Position numbers and translations under genes: made by a program
Shown here: piece by piece, positions 17,021 through 24,770 of the stretch
How the letters are laid out: each line of letters begins with the position of its first letter
Numbering within the stretch: position 1 is the first letter of the stretch
The notes under the pieces: model-generated
The model's input: only the letters and a program-made list of their open reading frames with translations
What the model was told of the DNA's origin: nothing
Databases searched by the model: none
DNA from: JBCCQL01 sp039414355
Lineage (GTDB): Bacteria > Planctomycetota > Planctomycetia > Pirellulales > Lacipirellulaceae
DNA length: 41,499 nt
Direction: 5' to 3'
Assembly (NCBI GenBank): GCA_039414355.1
Contig: JBCDJN010000037.1
Span: 1-41,499, forward strand

Positions 17021-18199
17021 TCAGCCGGCGGCCGCCGGGGCGACCTGATCGGCGATGGGGTTGAGGTAGTTCTCGGCGATCCACTGGATACAGTCTACGC
17101 ACACGTCGTCGCCGAAGCCGAACAGGGCTTGGTTGAGCGACGCCTCGATGCGGAAGCCGCCGGCGCCCATCAGCCGGGCACACTCGCGGGGGCTGAGCAG
17201 GCGGACGGCGTACTCGCCTCGCCCGCCGCGGAAGAGGATCTGCCGGCCGCTGCCCCCCTTGGGCGTGCGGAGGCAGCCAGCGAGGCCGTCGGTCCTCAGC
17301 TCGGCCATCGACTTGCCGTTGCGGACCCGGCGGAAGACGGTGCCGTAAGTGTGCCGGCGGCCGGCGATCATCTCGTCGGCAATCGCACGGTGGCGATCCG
17401 ACATCTGGTTGAGCAGGTACTCCGCCCGGTGGTCGTTCCACCACTCCGGCGAACCCTCTGGCGGGTCTTCGAGGACCGCTTCGAGCCGCGTCTCGGCGTA
17501 GGTGGGCGGCTCCGGCAGGTCACGCACGCACCAATGGATGTCGGCGGCGGCCTCCATTGCGGCGAGCAGCTTCGCGGGGCGGAGCGTGGTTGGCGCGGGC
17601 GGCGGCGATTCGCCTTCCGACTCCAGCCCCTCCGCGACGCCGACCACGAACAGCCGCGGCCGGCTCTGCGGGACGAAGTGAGCGGCGTCCAGCACAAAGG
17701 CGTCGACGGCGTAGCCCAGTTCGTTCAGGGCGGCCAGCGCCGCGTGGAAGTCTTTGCCGCCGTGCGAGGAGAGGAAGCCGGTGACGTTCTCCAGCAGGAC
17801 CAGCGGCGGGCGACTGGCGCCAAGCTGGTGGAGCAGCTTGTGGAACCCCCAGAACGCGGAGCTCTGTCCCGCGTCGAGACCGCGACGGGCGCCGGCGAGC
17901 GAGAGGTCGGTGCACGGGAACGACGCGTGGGCCAGCGTGGCCGCGGGAAGCTCGCCGGGCCGATCGGCGAGGCGGTGGATGTCTTCGCCGGAGAGGTGGC
18001 GGTCCGGGCCAAAGTTCGCCTCGTACATCTGCCGCTTGGCGGGGTCCAGGTCGTTGGCGAACACCACCCGCCAGCCCGCTTGTTCCAGCCCCATCCGCGC
18101 GAGCCCAACGCCGGCAAAGAACTCCAGCGCCGTCCGCCCCGCCAGGGGGGCCGGCGCCGGCGTTGTATCGAAGAGCGGCTTTTGAAGGGATTGCGTCAT
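17021..18199 (-). CDS. DNA (cytosine-5) methyltransferase
   Basis: The 392-residue enzyme transfers a methyl group from S-adenosylmethionine to C5 of cytosine in DNA. Motif I is FFAGVGLARMGL (about residues 27-38), the catalytic Pro-Cys is in ASFPCTDLS (C96), motif VI is ENV at 137-139, and motif VIII is QSRPRLFVVG at 178-187. The later region includes a recognition domain (GTVFRRVRNGKSMAELRTDG) and a closing LSPRECARLMG and NQALFGFGDDVC block. ATG 18199 gives MTQSLQKPLF and was chosen since upstream sequence is repeat-derived. A Vsr repair gene precedes it on the same strand, and no restriction endonuclease is visible, so it looks like an orphan methylase with its mismatch-repair partner. 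Target sequence unknown. Confidence 0.92.
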   Translation of the reverse strand: MTQSLQKPLFDTTPAPAPLAGRTALEFFAGVGLARMGLEQAGWRVVFANDLDPAKRQMYEANFGPDRHLSGEDIHRLADRPGELPAATLAHASFPCTDLSLAGARRGLDAGQSSAFWGFHKLLHQLGASRPPLVLLENVTGFLSSHGGKDFHAALAALNELGYAVDAFVLDAAHFVPQSRPRLFVVGVAEGLESEGESPPPAPTTLRPAKLLAAMEAAADIHWCVRDLPEPPTYAETRLEAVLEDPPEGSPEWWNDHRAEYLLNQMSDRHRAIADEMIAGRRHTYGTVFRRVRNGKSMAELRTDGLAGCLRTPKGGSGRQILFRGGRGEYAVRLLSPRECARLMGAGGFRIEASLNQALFGFGDDVCVDCIQWIAENYLNPIADQVAPAAAG

Positions 18200-18275
18200 G
18201 CGTCCGTGCCTCGCCAGCCAGTTGTACCGAACGCGGGCGTCGCCGTCACGCGCTGGCCATCTCGACCTGAGATTG

Positions 18276-18371
18276 AACCACAGAGGACACAGAGGGCACT
18301 GAGGCGGAATCTGCGGCGCAATGTGTCCTTCAACCGTCAGATCCTCTGTGCTCTCTGTGGCCTCTGTGGTT
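18276..18371. repeat. Inverted repeat between vsr and the methyltransferase gene
   Basis: Two 29-base arms, 18276-18304 and 18343-18371, are reverse complements with only three mismatches; each is built of short units such as CACAGAGG. The sequence starting AACCACAGAGG is a motif I recognise as common between genes in many bacteria. The right arm includes most of the vsr stop codon (18370-18372), so the element has been inserted or maintained right at the gene end. It could form a long hairpin in RNA between vsr and the methyltransferase gene. Confidence 0.75.
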
Positions 18372-18780
18372 AATCCGCAGCACCACAACGCGTGAGCAGC
18401 CTTGCCGGTAGGCGGCCCGACTTGAGTCGGCATTCCCACAGGGTCCAGACTGAGTAGCCCCGCCGGCGGAGCTCGCGGGCCACGCGGCGGTCTCGGCGGC
18501 GGTTGCGGGCGAGCTTGGCGAGCCAGTAGTCGCGGTTCGACTTGGGCTGGCGGTCGCCACGCGGGCAGTTGTGGCCGTGCCACCAGCAGCCGTGCACGAA
18601 TAGGGCGATGCCGTGGTCGATCAGCAGAAAATCCGGCCGGCCCGGCAACCGACGCACGTCGCGTCGGTAGCGGATGCCGGCTTGCCGAAGCAGCCGGGCG
18701 ACGAGCAGCTCCGGGCCGGTGTCGCGGCTCTTGACGGCCGCCATGGTGCGGCTGCGGGCGGCGGCGGACTGCTTCGCCAT
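18370..18780 (-). CDS. vsr: Very-short-patch-repair endonuclease Vsr
   Basis: Vsr nicks DNA beside T:G mismatches left when 5-methylcytosine deaminates, and works with a cytosine-5 methyltransferase, here encoded directly downstream. The 136-residue protein has the conserved RTMAAVKSRDTGPELLVARLL start, active-site D50 in LPGRPDFLL, the zinc-binding region VHGCWWHGHNC (H63, C65, H68, H70, C72) and WEC near the end. ATG 18780 is the start. The C-terminus is a little short and the last codon and stop fall in an inverted repeat, so the end may have been trimmed by that element. It follows the VKOR-DsbA gene after 13 bases. Confidence 0.92.
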   Translation of the reverse strand: MAKQSAAARSRTMAAVKSRDTGPELLVARLLRQAGIRYRRDVRRLPGRPDFLLIDHGIALFVHGCWWHGHNCPRGDRQPKSNRDYWLAKLARNRRRDRRVARELRRRGYSVWTLWECRLKSGRLPARLLTRCGAAD

Positions 18781-18793
18781 GCCCTGGCGCCGC

Positions 18794-20290
18794 TCAGCGG
18801 CTGGCGACCACCGGAGTGATGTTGAGGAACTTCTCCCAAGCTTCGCACAGTTCTTCCACGGAGTTGGGCGCCCCTTCGAGCACCGTGTCGCCGCAGATCT
18901 GCGAGGGCATCCGCACCGAGCGGTTCGGCGCCAGCCGCATCGAGAGCTCGATGAACGCCTTCACCTTGTCCAGCGGCAACTCGCGGCGGAGCTCGTTGCT
19001 CAGCTTCACGTCGTCAATTTTCTCCTTGGCGAAGATGGTGGCCCGCGTGAAGTCGGGCGCCCGCTCGCCCTCGAGCAGGTAGGCGTGCACGCGCGGAAAC
19101 TGCTCGGGCGCCACGGTCGCCACGGCGACCGCCAGCTTGGCCAGCTTGCACGTGCCGCGCGACTGCGGGATCGCTTTGCGGACGTAGCGGTTGCACAGCG
19201 TTTCGTTGGCGATGGGCAGAACGACCACCGCGAGCTTGTCGCCGTATCGCTCGCGGGCTTCTTCCATGACGGGGTGGAACTCCCGGCAGTGGTCGCAGCC
19301 GTAGTTCATCAGCTCAACGACCACGTGCTCCGCCTCCGGTGAGCCGAGCACCGGGTACTTGTACGTGTCGATCTCAAGCTTGCCCGACAGGAGCGAGACG
19401 ATCCGCGAACCGTTCGGTTTGCGGCGTGGGTAGGGAGTGGAACGCGTCCGGCGGACCGACTCCGCCGCGGCATCGGCGGGGTTTGCGTCGTCGCCTTCCC
19501 CGTCGTAGCCGTCCTCGTCGGCGTCGATTGGCGAGACGGCTGGTGACGCCGTAGCGAACAGCGGCGCCGGAGACGGTGGATCGGCGTCGGGCACGTCGAT
19601 CGACAGATCGTCCGCGAGCGACGCCGCTTCGATCACGTTCATCTGCGGCGGGAAAATCACCTGCACCATCACCAGCGCTACCACGGTGACGATGCCGCCG
19701 AGTGTCGGCGCGCCGAGCGAGGGGGGCGCGAGCGCTGCCGCCGTTTGTTTCGGGGCGGTGGCGGGAATGCCGATCGGGGCGATGGCGGCCGGGCCGGCCG
19801 ACTGGGCGTTGCGACCGGCTCGCCAGCGGGCGACGGCAACCGACACCGCCACCACCAAGCCGCACGCGTGAACCGCCAGGCAGTACAGGCACGCCGGCGC
19901 GTAGCCCACCATCTGCAGCCCGGTGAACCAAACCCCGGCGCCGAGAGCCGCGGGCGCCAGCAGTTCCAAGAGCCGCCAGCCGGCGCCGTCGACCGCCGCG
20001 GACCGCCGACCGACGAGGCACGCCCCCAGCAGCAAACCGGCGTAGGTCGCCACGCCCACATACGAAACGGGCACGCCAAGCCAAACCGACCAGCGGCTCT
20101 CGAGCGCGGCCGAGCAGTCGAACCCGCCGAGCGAGTCGCACCCCGCCACCCCGCCGCCGGTGGAGTAGCTAGCCAGCAGGCCGCTGAGCACGACGGCGAC
20201 GAGCGCCAAGACGCGCACGATCCAGATCTCGACGGCCGGTGGTCCGGCCGACGAGTCAGTCGGATCGGCGGTCGCGGCTCCGTTTTTCAT
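18794..20290 (-). CDS. VKOR-DsbA fusion: disulfide-bond formation protein
   Basis: The 498-residue membrane protein joins a VKOR-type quinone reductase to a DsbA-like thioredoxin domain, a complete oxidising unit for disulfide formation outside the cytoplasm. The VKOR part has C51 and C59 in GCDSLGGFDCSA, the typical SRWSVWLGVPVSYVG segment, and the active CxxC C134-C137 (ACLYC). A long acidic linker follows an extra hydrophobic segment (about residues 194-214). The DsbA part carries C332-x-x-C335 in MNYGCDHCREFHP. ATG 20290 starts a membrane-ready N-terminus; it overlaps the 3' end of the hydrolase gene by 35 bases, so the two are probably translationally coupled. Electrons would pass to menaquinone, consistent with mqn genes in the window, though this link is inference. 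Confidence 0.88.
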   Translation of the reverse strand: MKNGAATADPTDSSAGPPAVEIWIVRVLALVAVVLSGLLASYSTGGGVAGCDSLGGFDCSAALESRWSVWLGVPVSYVGVATYAGLLLGACLVGRRSAAVDGAGWRLLELLAPAALGAGVWFTGLQMVGYAPACLYCLAVHACGLVVAVSVAVARWRAGRNAQSAGPAAIAPIGIPATAPKQTAAALAPPSLGAPTLGGIVTVVALVMVQVIFPPQMNVIEAASLADDLSIDVPDADPPSPAPLFATASPAVSPIDADEDGYDGEGDDANPADAAAESVRRTRSTPYPRRKPNGSRIVSLLSGKLEIDTYKYPVLGSPEAEHVVVELMNYGCDHCREFHPVMEEARERYGDKLAVVVLPIANETLCNRYVRKAIPQSRGTCKLAKLAVAVATVAPEQFPRVHAYLLEGERAPDFTRATIFAKEKIDDVKLSNELRRELPLDKVKAFIELSMRLAPNRSVRMPSQICGDTVLEGAPNSVEELCEAWEKFLNITPVVASR

Positions 20291-21242
20291 CGGCTTCGAA
20301 GGCAACCCGGCGTGCCGGGGCGGCTTGGGAATCGGCGTCGTTGGGGGTCTGATCCAGTATAGCTGGCCCTTTGGCCACGTCCCGGCCCCTTCGCCCCGCC
20401 CCGCTGGGACCGGCTGGCAGCGAGTCAAAGAACGCGACCATCGCGTCGCGGTAGCCTTCGGTCGGAGTCCAGTTGTGGCCGGCGAATGGCTCCGCGTAGA
20501 AGCGTTTGGGCTCGTTTGCTGCGGCAAAGAGCCGGCGCCCCATGTCGGCGGGCGCCAGCTTGTCTTTCTCGCCGTGGGCGATTAGCAGCGGGCCCCGGTA
20601 CTCGGCAATCCGGGAGAGCGAGTCGAACTCGTTTTGCATCCAACGCCCCGGGCTGAGGAGCGGCAGCTTGTGGTCCGCAACCTCTGGGAGCGAAGTGAAC
20701 GTGCTCTCAAGAATTACGCCGCGGGCGCCCTGCTCGGCGGCCAACTGCACCATCACCGCGCCGCCAAGCGACCTGCCGTAGAGAACGACGTCGGCTACCT
20801 CGACCCCCGCGAGCGAAGCGAGGCGGTAGCTCGCGGCCTGCGCGTCGGCGATGAGTCCCGCCTCGCTCGGCCTCCCTTCGCTCCTGCCGTAGCCGCGGTA
20901 GTCGAAGGCGAGGACGCTGACGTTGAGTTGCTCGTTGAGCCAACGCAGCCGCGGCCACCGCTGCGGCACGGCGCCGGCGTTGCCGTGAGCGAACAACACG
21001 ACCGCCTGCGGGTTTTCGACCGGGCAGTACCAGCCGTGCAGGGCGACATCGTCTTCGGTGATGATCGTGATGTCTTGCGGGTCGAGCCGCGGCGTTTCAA
21101 TCTCCCCGGCCCACGATCCCGAGGGCTGGTAGACAAGCGCTTCCTCCGGTGACGCGAGCCGGAAGCTGGTTGGCAAAGCACAACCGGAGTGCAAAACGCC
21201 CGATGCCGCTAGCAGTGCAGCCGCAGTGTTGGTGCGTCGCAT
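20256..21242 (-). CDS. Alpha/beta hydrolase, exported, possibly lipidated
   Basis: The 328-residue protein has an N-terminal export signal ending HSGC at residue 21. The cysteine suggests a lipoprotein, although histidine at -3 is not a standard lipobox. The fold is an alpha/beta hydrolase: VLFAHGNAG (oxyanion region), LAFDYRGYGRSEG, nucleophile Ser in YGRSLGGAV, aspartate in GEKDKLAP and histidine in AGHNW, all in the expected order. This resembles ABHD13/FrsA-like serine hydrolases. AGGAG lies five to six bases before ATG 21242. It starts a codirectional run with the VKOR-DsbA, vsr and methyltransferase genes. The arginine-rich tail overlaps the next gene. The substrate is unknown. Confidence 0.85.
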   Translation of the reverse strand: MRRTNTAAALLAASGVLHSGCALPTSFRLASPEEALVYQPSGSWAGEIETPRLDPQDITIITEDDVALHGWYCPVENPQAVVLFAHGNAGAVPQRWPRLRWLNEQLNVSVLAFDYRGYGRSEGRPSEAGLIADAQAASYRLASLAGVEVADVVLYGRSLGGAVMVQLAAEQGARGVILESTFTSLPEVADHKLPLLSPGRWMQNEFDSLSRIAEYRGPLLIAHGEKDKLAPADMGRRLFAAANEPKRFYAEPFAGHNWTPTEGYRDAMVAFFDSLPAGPSGAGRRGRDVAKGPAILDQTPNDADSQAAPARRVAFEADEKRSRDRRSD

Positions 21243-21443
21243 CGCAGCTCCTATTCATTCAACCCGCCAATTCCAGTAATTAGGGGCGCGGAGGGTACGA
21301 GGATGGCCGCATCAGGGCAACGGAAAAAACCCTCCAGGTTGCTTAAACCCACCAACCGGCGCCGTCCGATGACCGTGGTGTTGTTGTGGCGACGCGTCCG
21401 GTGATTCGACTCAACCCCATCGCATGCGAGGCTCCCCCCGGCC

Positions 21444-22547
21444 ATGAACATGCACCCCAAACTGCGTCCCCTGTGGCAGCGGGCGCCCATCTGCGCCGGC
21501 CTGGCCGGTTTGTGGGCGTACAAGAAGCTCGGCCTGCCGAAGGCGATCCTGCCGCGAGATTTCCGCGCCATCGCCAAGAACTGGAACGACGAGATGTTCG
21601 GCACGCTGCTCGGAAGCGGCGTGACGCGGGCGGTGATCGACCAGCCCTGCTACTTCCAGATGCCCGACCGCATCGAGTCGAAGGCCAACGTCGCCGAGGC
21701 GAACCGCCTGTCGACCGAGCAGCTCCGCCAGTTCTACACCGACGGCTTCGCCGGGCCGTTTGACGTGTTCGACCCCGCCGAGATGCGGGACTTCAAGCAA
21801 GACCTGCTGGCGATGGAGAACACCAAGAGCCAGGCGTACGGCTTCGTGACGCCGCGCGACCGGCACTTCGAGTCACCCCGGATGTGGAGCTACCTCAGCA
21901 GCCCGGCGGTTACCGACCGCATCGCCCAGATTCTAGGGCCGGACCTGCTCTGCTGGCGTTCGCAAGTCTTCTACAAGGGGCCGCATTCGCCCGCCATTCA
22001 GTGGCACCAGGCCAGCACGTTCATGGTGGAAGACTACCAGGACCCGGCCATCTTCCCCGCCGACCGGAGCCAGATCTTCCAGATCACCGCCTGGATCGCC
22101 GTGGACGAGGCGACCACCGAGAACGGCTGCCTGCGGTTCGCCCGCGGCACGCACGACCGCATCCGTCAGATCCACTTCGGCGGCGGCGAGGGCTTCTACA
22201 ACGCGGCGTACCGGCTCGACTTTGACGAGAGCGAGACCGACATCGTCGAGGTCCCGTGCAAGCCGGGCCAGATGATTCTGTTCACCGAGCGCTGCATCCA
22301 CGGCTCGGCGCCCAACACCACCGACCGGCACCGCATTGCGTTCAACCTTCGCGCCATCCCAACCAGCGTGCCGGTCTACCCGGGCAAGAAGTACTACCGC
22401 AGCGTCTACAACGGCGGCAAGTACTTCCTGGACAACTGGGGCGTGAGCCTGCTGCGGGGCGAGGACCACCACCGGCTCAGCCGGACCATCCCGCCCGAGG
22501 CGCTTGCCGGCGGCCACCCATCGCCCGCGGAGCGAGCCGCCGCCTGA
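21444..22547 (+). CDS. SyrB2-like Fe(II)/2-oxoglutarate halogenase candidate (PhyH superfamily)
   Basis: This 367-residue protein belongs to the phytanoyl-CoA dioxygenase superfamily and resembles the halogenase SyrB2 along its length from about residue 88: GFAGPFDVFDPAEM, ILGPDLLCWRSQVF, IQWHQASTF, NGCLRFARGTH, VPVYPGKKYY. The iron site reads H188-Q189-A190 (bases 22005-22013) with the second histidine H286. Hydroxylases have Asp or Glu where A190 stands; halogenases have Ala or Gly, leaving room for halide. R297 and R303 align with arginines of SyrB2 near 2-oxoglutarate and chloride. The first 85 or so residues, with a hydrophobic ICAGLAGLWAYKKLGLP stretch, have no counterpart in SyrB2. An SDR gene follows after 25 bases. 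No carrier-protein gene is near. Family is sure; halogenating activity is inference. Confidence 0.85.
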   Translation: MNMHPKLRPLWQRAPICAGLAGLWAYKKLGLPKAILPRDFRAIAKNWNDEMFGTLLGSGVTRAVIDQPCYFQMPDRIESKANVAEANRLSTEQLRQFYTDGFAGPFDVFDPAEMRDFKQDLLAMENTKSQAYGFVTPRDRHFESPRMWSYLSSPAVTDRIAQILGPDLLCWRSQVFYKGPHSPAIQWHQASTFMVEDYQDPAIFPADRSQIFQITAWIAVDEATTENGCLRFARGTHDRIRQIHFGGGEGFYNAAYRLDFDESETDIVEVPCKPGQMILFTERCIHGSAPNTTDRHRIAFNLRAIPTSVPVYPGKKYYRSVYNGGKYFLDNWGVSLLRGEDHHRLSRTIPPEALAGGHPSPAERAAA

Positions 22548-22572
22548 GCGGCCGTGGAAGAGGAAGCACCGC

Positions 22573-23532
22573 ATGCGCAACCTGTCGGGCAAACGAGCGC
22601 TGGTGACCGGCGCCGCCTCGGGCATCGGCCGGGCGATTGCGCTGCGACTCGCCGGCGAAGGCATGCACCTACTGCTGGCCGATGTCGACGGCGCCGGGCT
22701 CGAGGCAACCGCCTACGCGGCGGAGTCGCACGGCGTCGAGGTCGATTGGCGGTGCGTCGACGTTGCCGATCGCCCGCAGCTCGACCACCTGGCCGACGAC
22801 GCCATCGACCGCTGGGCCGGGGTCGATCTGCTCGTCAACAACGCCGGCGTCTCCTACCACGGCTTCACCCACCACATGCCGAGCGAGGAGTGGGACCGCA
22901 TCATCGCGGTCAACTTGAACGCCCCGCTCCGCCTCACGTGCCGGCTCCTGCCGGCGTTGCTCGCCCGGCCGCGGGCCCACGTGCTGAACGTCTGCAGCGT
23001 GCTCGGCCTGGTCGGCATGCCGCGCGTGGCGGCGTACTCCACCAGCAAGTTTGGACTGGTGGGTTTCAGCGAATCGCTCCGCGCGGAGTACGGCCGCTGG
23101 GGCCTGGGCGTCACGGCGCTCTGCCCCGGGCTGGTGCGGACCAAGCTCTTCTCTTCGGCCCGCCCCGAGACCGCGGGCCAGTCACCCAAGCAGCCGCCCC
23201 GCTGGCTCTGCACCACGCCCGAACGGATCGCTAAATCGGCCGTCCGCGGCATCCGCCGAAACCGCCCGCGGGTGGTTGTTGAGCCCATCGCGCAGATGCT
23301 CTTCGGCCTGAAGCAGAACGTCCCGTCGCTGCTCGACTGGGTGCTGCGATGGGGCGAACACCGCCACGTCCGCCAGCGCGAGCAGCACCTGGAGCAGGTG
23401 GCGACCAACCTCGAAGACGGCTACCGCTGGTGCATCGACTACGAAGAGCAACGCCGGGCGCAGAAGAACCCGGACGAGAGTGAAGTCGGGCACGACGAGC
23501 CATCGCCGCCGCGTCTGCGGGTGGCTGCCTAG
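22573..23532 (+). CDS. Short-chain dehydrogenase/reductase (SDR)
   Basis: The 319-residue cytoplasmic oxidoreductase has the classical SDR motifs: cofactor-binding TGAASGIG near residue 12, NNAGVSYHG, the catalytic serine in NVCSVLG, and YSTSK with active-site Tyr and Lys. ADVDGAG after the second strand suggests NAD(H) preference. An extension of about 80 residues beyond the core (FGLKQNVPSLLDWVLRW and a charged tail) is longer than usual and may contact a membrane or partner. ATG 22573 has AGGA eight bases upstream. With only 25 bases from the halogenase-like gene, the two are likely in one operon, so this enzyme may act on the same compound before or after halogenation. Substrate unknown. 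Confidence 0.9.
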   Translation: MRNLSGKRALVTGAASGIGRAIALRLAGEGMHLLLADVDGAGLEATAYAAESHGVEVDWRCVDVADRPQLDHLADDAIDRWAGVDLLVNNAGVSYHGFTHHMPSEEWDRIIAVNLNAPLRLTCRLLPALLARPRAHVLNVCSVLGLVGMPRVAAYSTSKFGLVGFSESLRAEYGRWGLGVTALCPGLVRTKLFSSARPETAGQSPKQPPRWLCTTPERIAKSAVRGIRRNRPRVVVEPIAQMLFGLKQNVPSLLDWVLRWGEHRHVRQREQHLEQVATNLEDGYRWCIDYEEQRRAQKNPDESEVGHDEPSPPRLRVAA

Positions 23533-23808
23533 CGCGTGGTGGCCAAGCGCTGGGCGGCACGGAGACGCAGCCGATCGACGGATGTTCTCGACCGCAAAGG
23601 AAGCGAATGGAGCGAGCCCTCGCAAGGCTTGCGCTTCACGCATCAACTACTCGATCGTTGCGGCCAGTTCTTGCCCAGGTCGACGCCACCTGTGTCAGTA
23701 ACGAGAGCTATCTCTGGCTCCAGCCAATCCCAGACGTTGGTCGCATGGCACTTGCTACACTATTGGTTGCGGCGAGGTGTCCCATGCGTTTCTTCGGTGG
23801 GTTTGGAT

Positions 23809-24618
23809 ATGGCGAAGAGCAATCGCAAAGGCATGCTAGACCGGTTCCCGTGGTTAGTTCCTTGGGTAGGCATCTTCTTCTTGGTTCTCTTGACCATCGC
23901 CATGCTGCTCTATCGCTTGGTGACTTGGCCGTTTCCGAAGCCAGAGAGAAAGGGATGGCTCCAAGACTTCAATAAGTCTCTCAAGGAACCATACGGCAGG
24001 TTCGAGCGTGGACAACTACCAGAACTCGATGTGACCCCAGACTCCCCCGTATCATTCGGTCACGAGATGGCATGGCTGGCCGTGAAGGCGGGGGAGCACA
24101 GCACTGTGGTTGACGCTTTGCCAATAAACGAAGTGCACGTTGCGAATTGGAGGACCGGGCTTGAAGCGATAAGTCGAGGTCACACGTACGTCACGCCCGT
24201 GCTCGACGGTTGGGTTCTTGTTGCAAGCAAGAACCTGCCGAGGCATGAGGAGTCAGGCGAGAACCCACTAGTGCTGGAACTAGCCCGGCGATTCGAAGAG
24301 GTGCAGTTCTTTGCCTCCCATGAAGAACACGACTGCCTTTTCTTGTGGTCTCGGTTTCGAGGTGGCGAGGAAGAACGGACCTTCATCTTCTCAATAGAAC
24401 AAGCCGCTGGCGTCGCATGTGAGCGGGGAAGGCCGTCAGCGGAAGAGGTCGAACTGGGTTTAACCTCATTCGACTACAAGAACCGGCCAGAGCTTAGTGA
24501 CGTTCAAAGACTCGCGAGCAAGTGGAGCATCGCTCCGCAGTCTCTGGGTGACCTGGGTTTACCAGAAGGGGTCGGAACCGTTGGCCTGATTCGCCAGTCC
24601 CTAAGTACAAAGGTGTGA
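23809..24618 (+). CDS. Membrane-anchored protein of unknown function, lower GC
   Basis: I give ATG 23809 as the start, with a basic MAKSNRKGMLDRF and then one membrane span (about residues 14-38, PWLVPWVGIFFLVLLTIAML). The 269-residue product then has a soluble domain with a recognisable layout: HEMAWLAVKAGEHSTVVDAL, ANWRTGLEAI, TPVLDGWVLVASKNLP and RFEEVQFFASHEEHDC. I recall this layout from uncharacterised bacterial proteins, some of which sit near toxin or immunity genes, but I cannot name the family. The gene and its upstream 276 bases are visibly lower in GC than the flanks, which hints at transfer. The open frame extends 273 bases further upstream without similarity or hydrophobic signal. 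Confidence 0.65.
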   Translation: MAKSNRKGMLDRFPWLVPWVGIFFLVLLTIAMLLYRLVTWPFPKPERKGWLQDFNKSLKEPYGRFERGQLPELDVTPDSPVSFGHEMAWLAVKAGEHSTVVDALPINEVHVANWRTGLEAISRGHTYVTPVLDGWVLVASKNLPRHEESGENPLVLELARRFEEVQFFASHEEHDCLFLWSRFRGGEEERTFIFSIEQAAGVACERGRPSAEEVELGLTSFDYKNRPELSDVQRLASKWSIAPQSLGDLGLPEGVGTVGLIRQSLSTKV

Positions 24619-24770
24619 CCCACCGGGGTGTCTTGCCGTTCAACCCTGCGCGAATGTGGGCGGTACCCCGTTTGGGATGGACCCGCATTCGCTTGATCCG
24701 CTTCCTTCGCGGTCCAAACCAACTGCCGCGCAGTCAAACGAAAGGCCGCGCACCGACGACTCAGTCTGAG

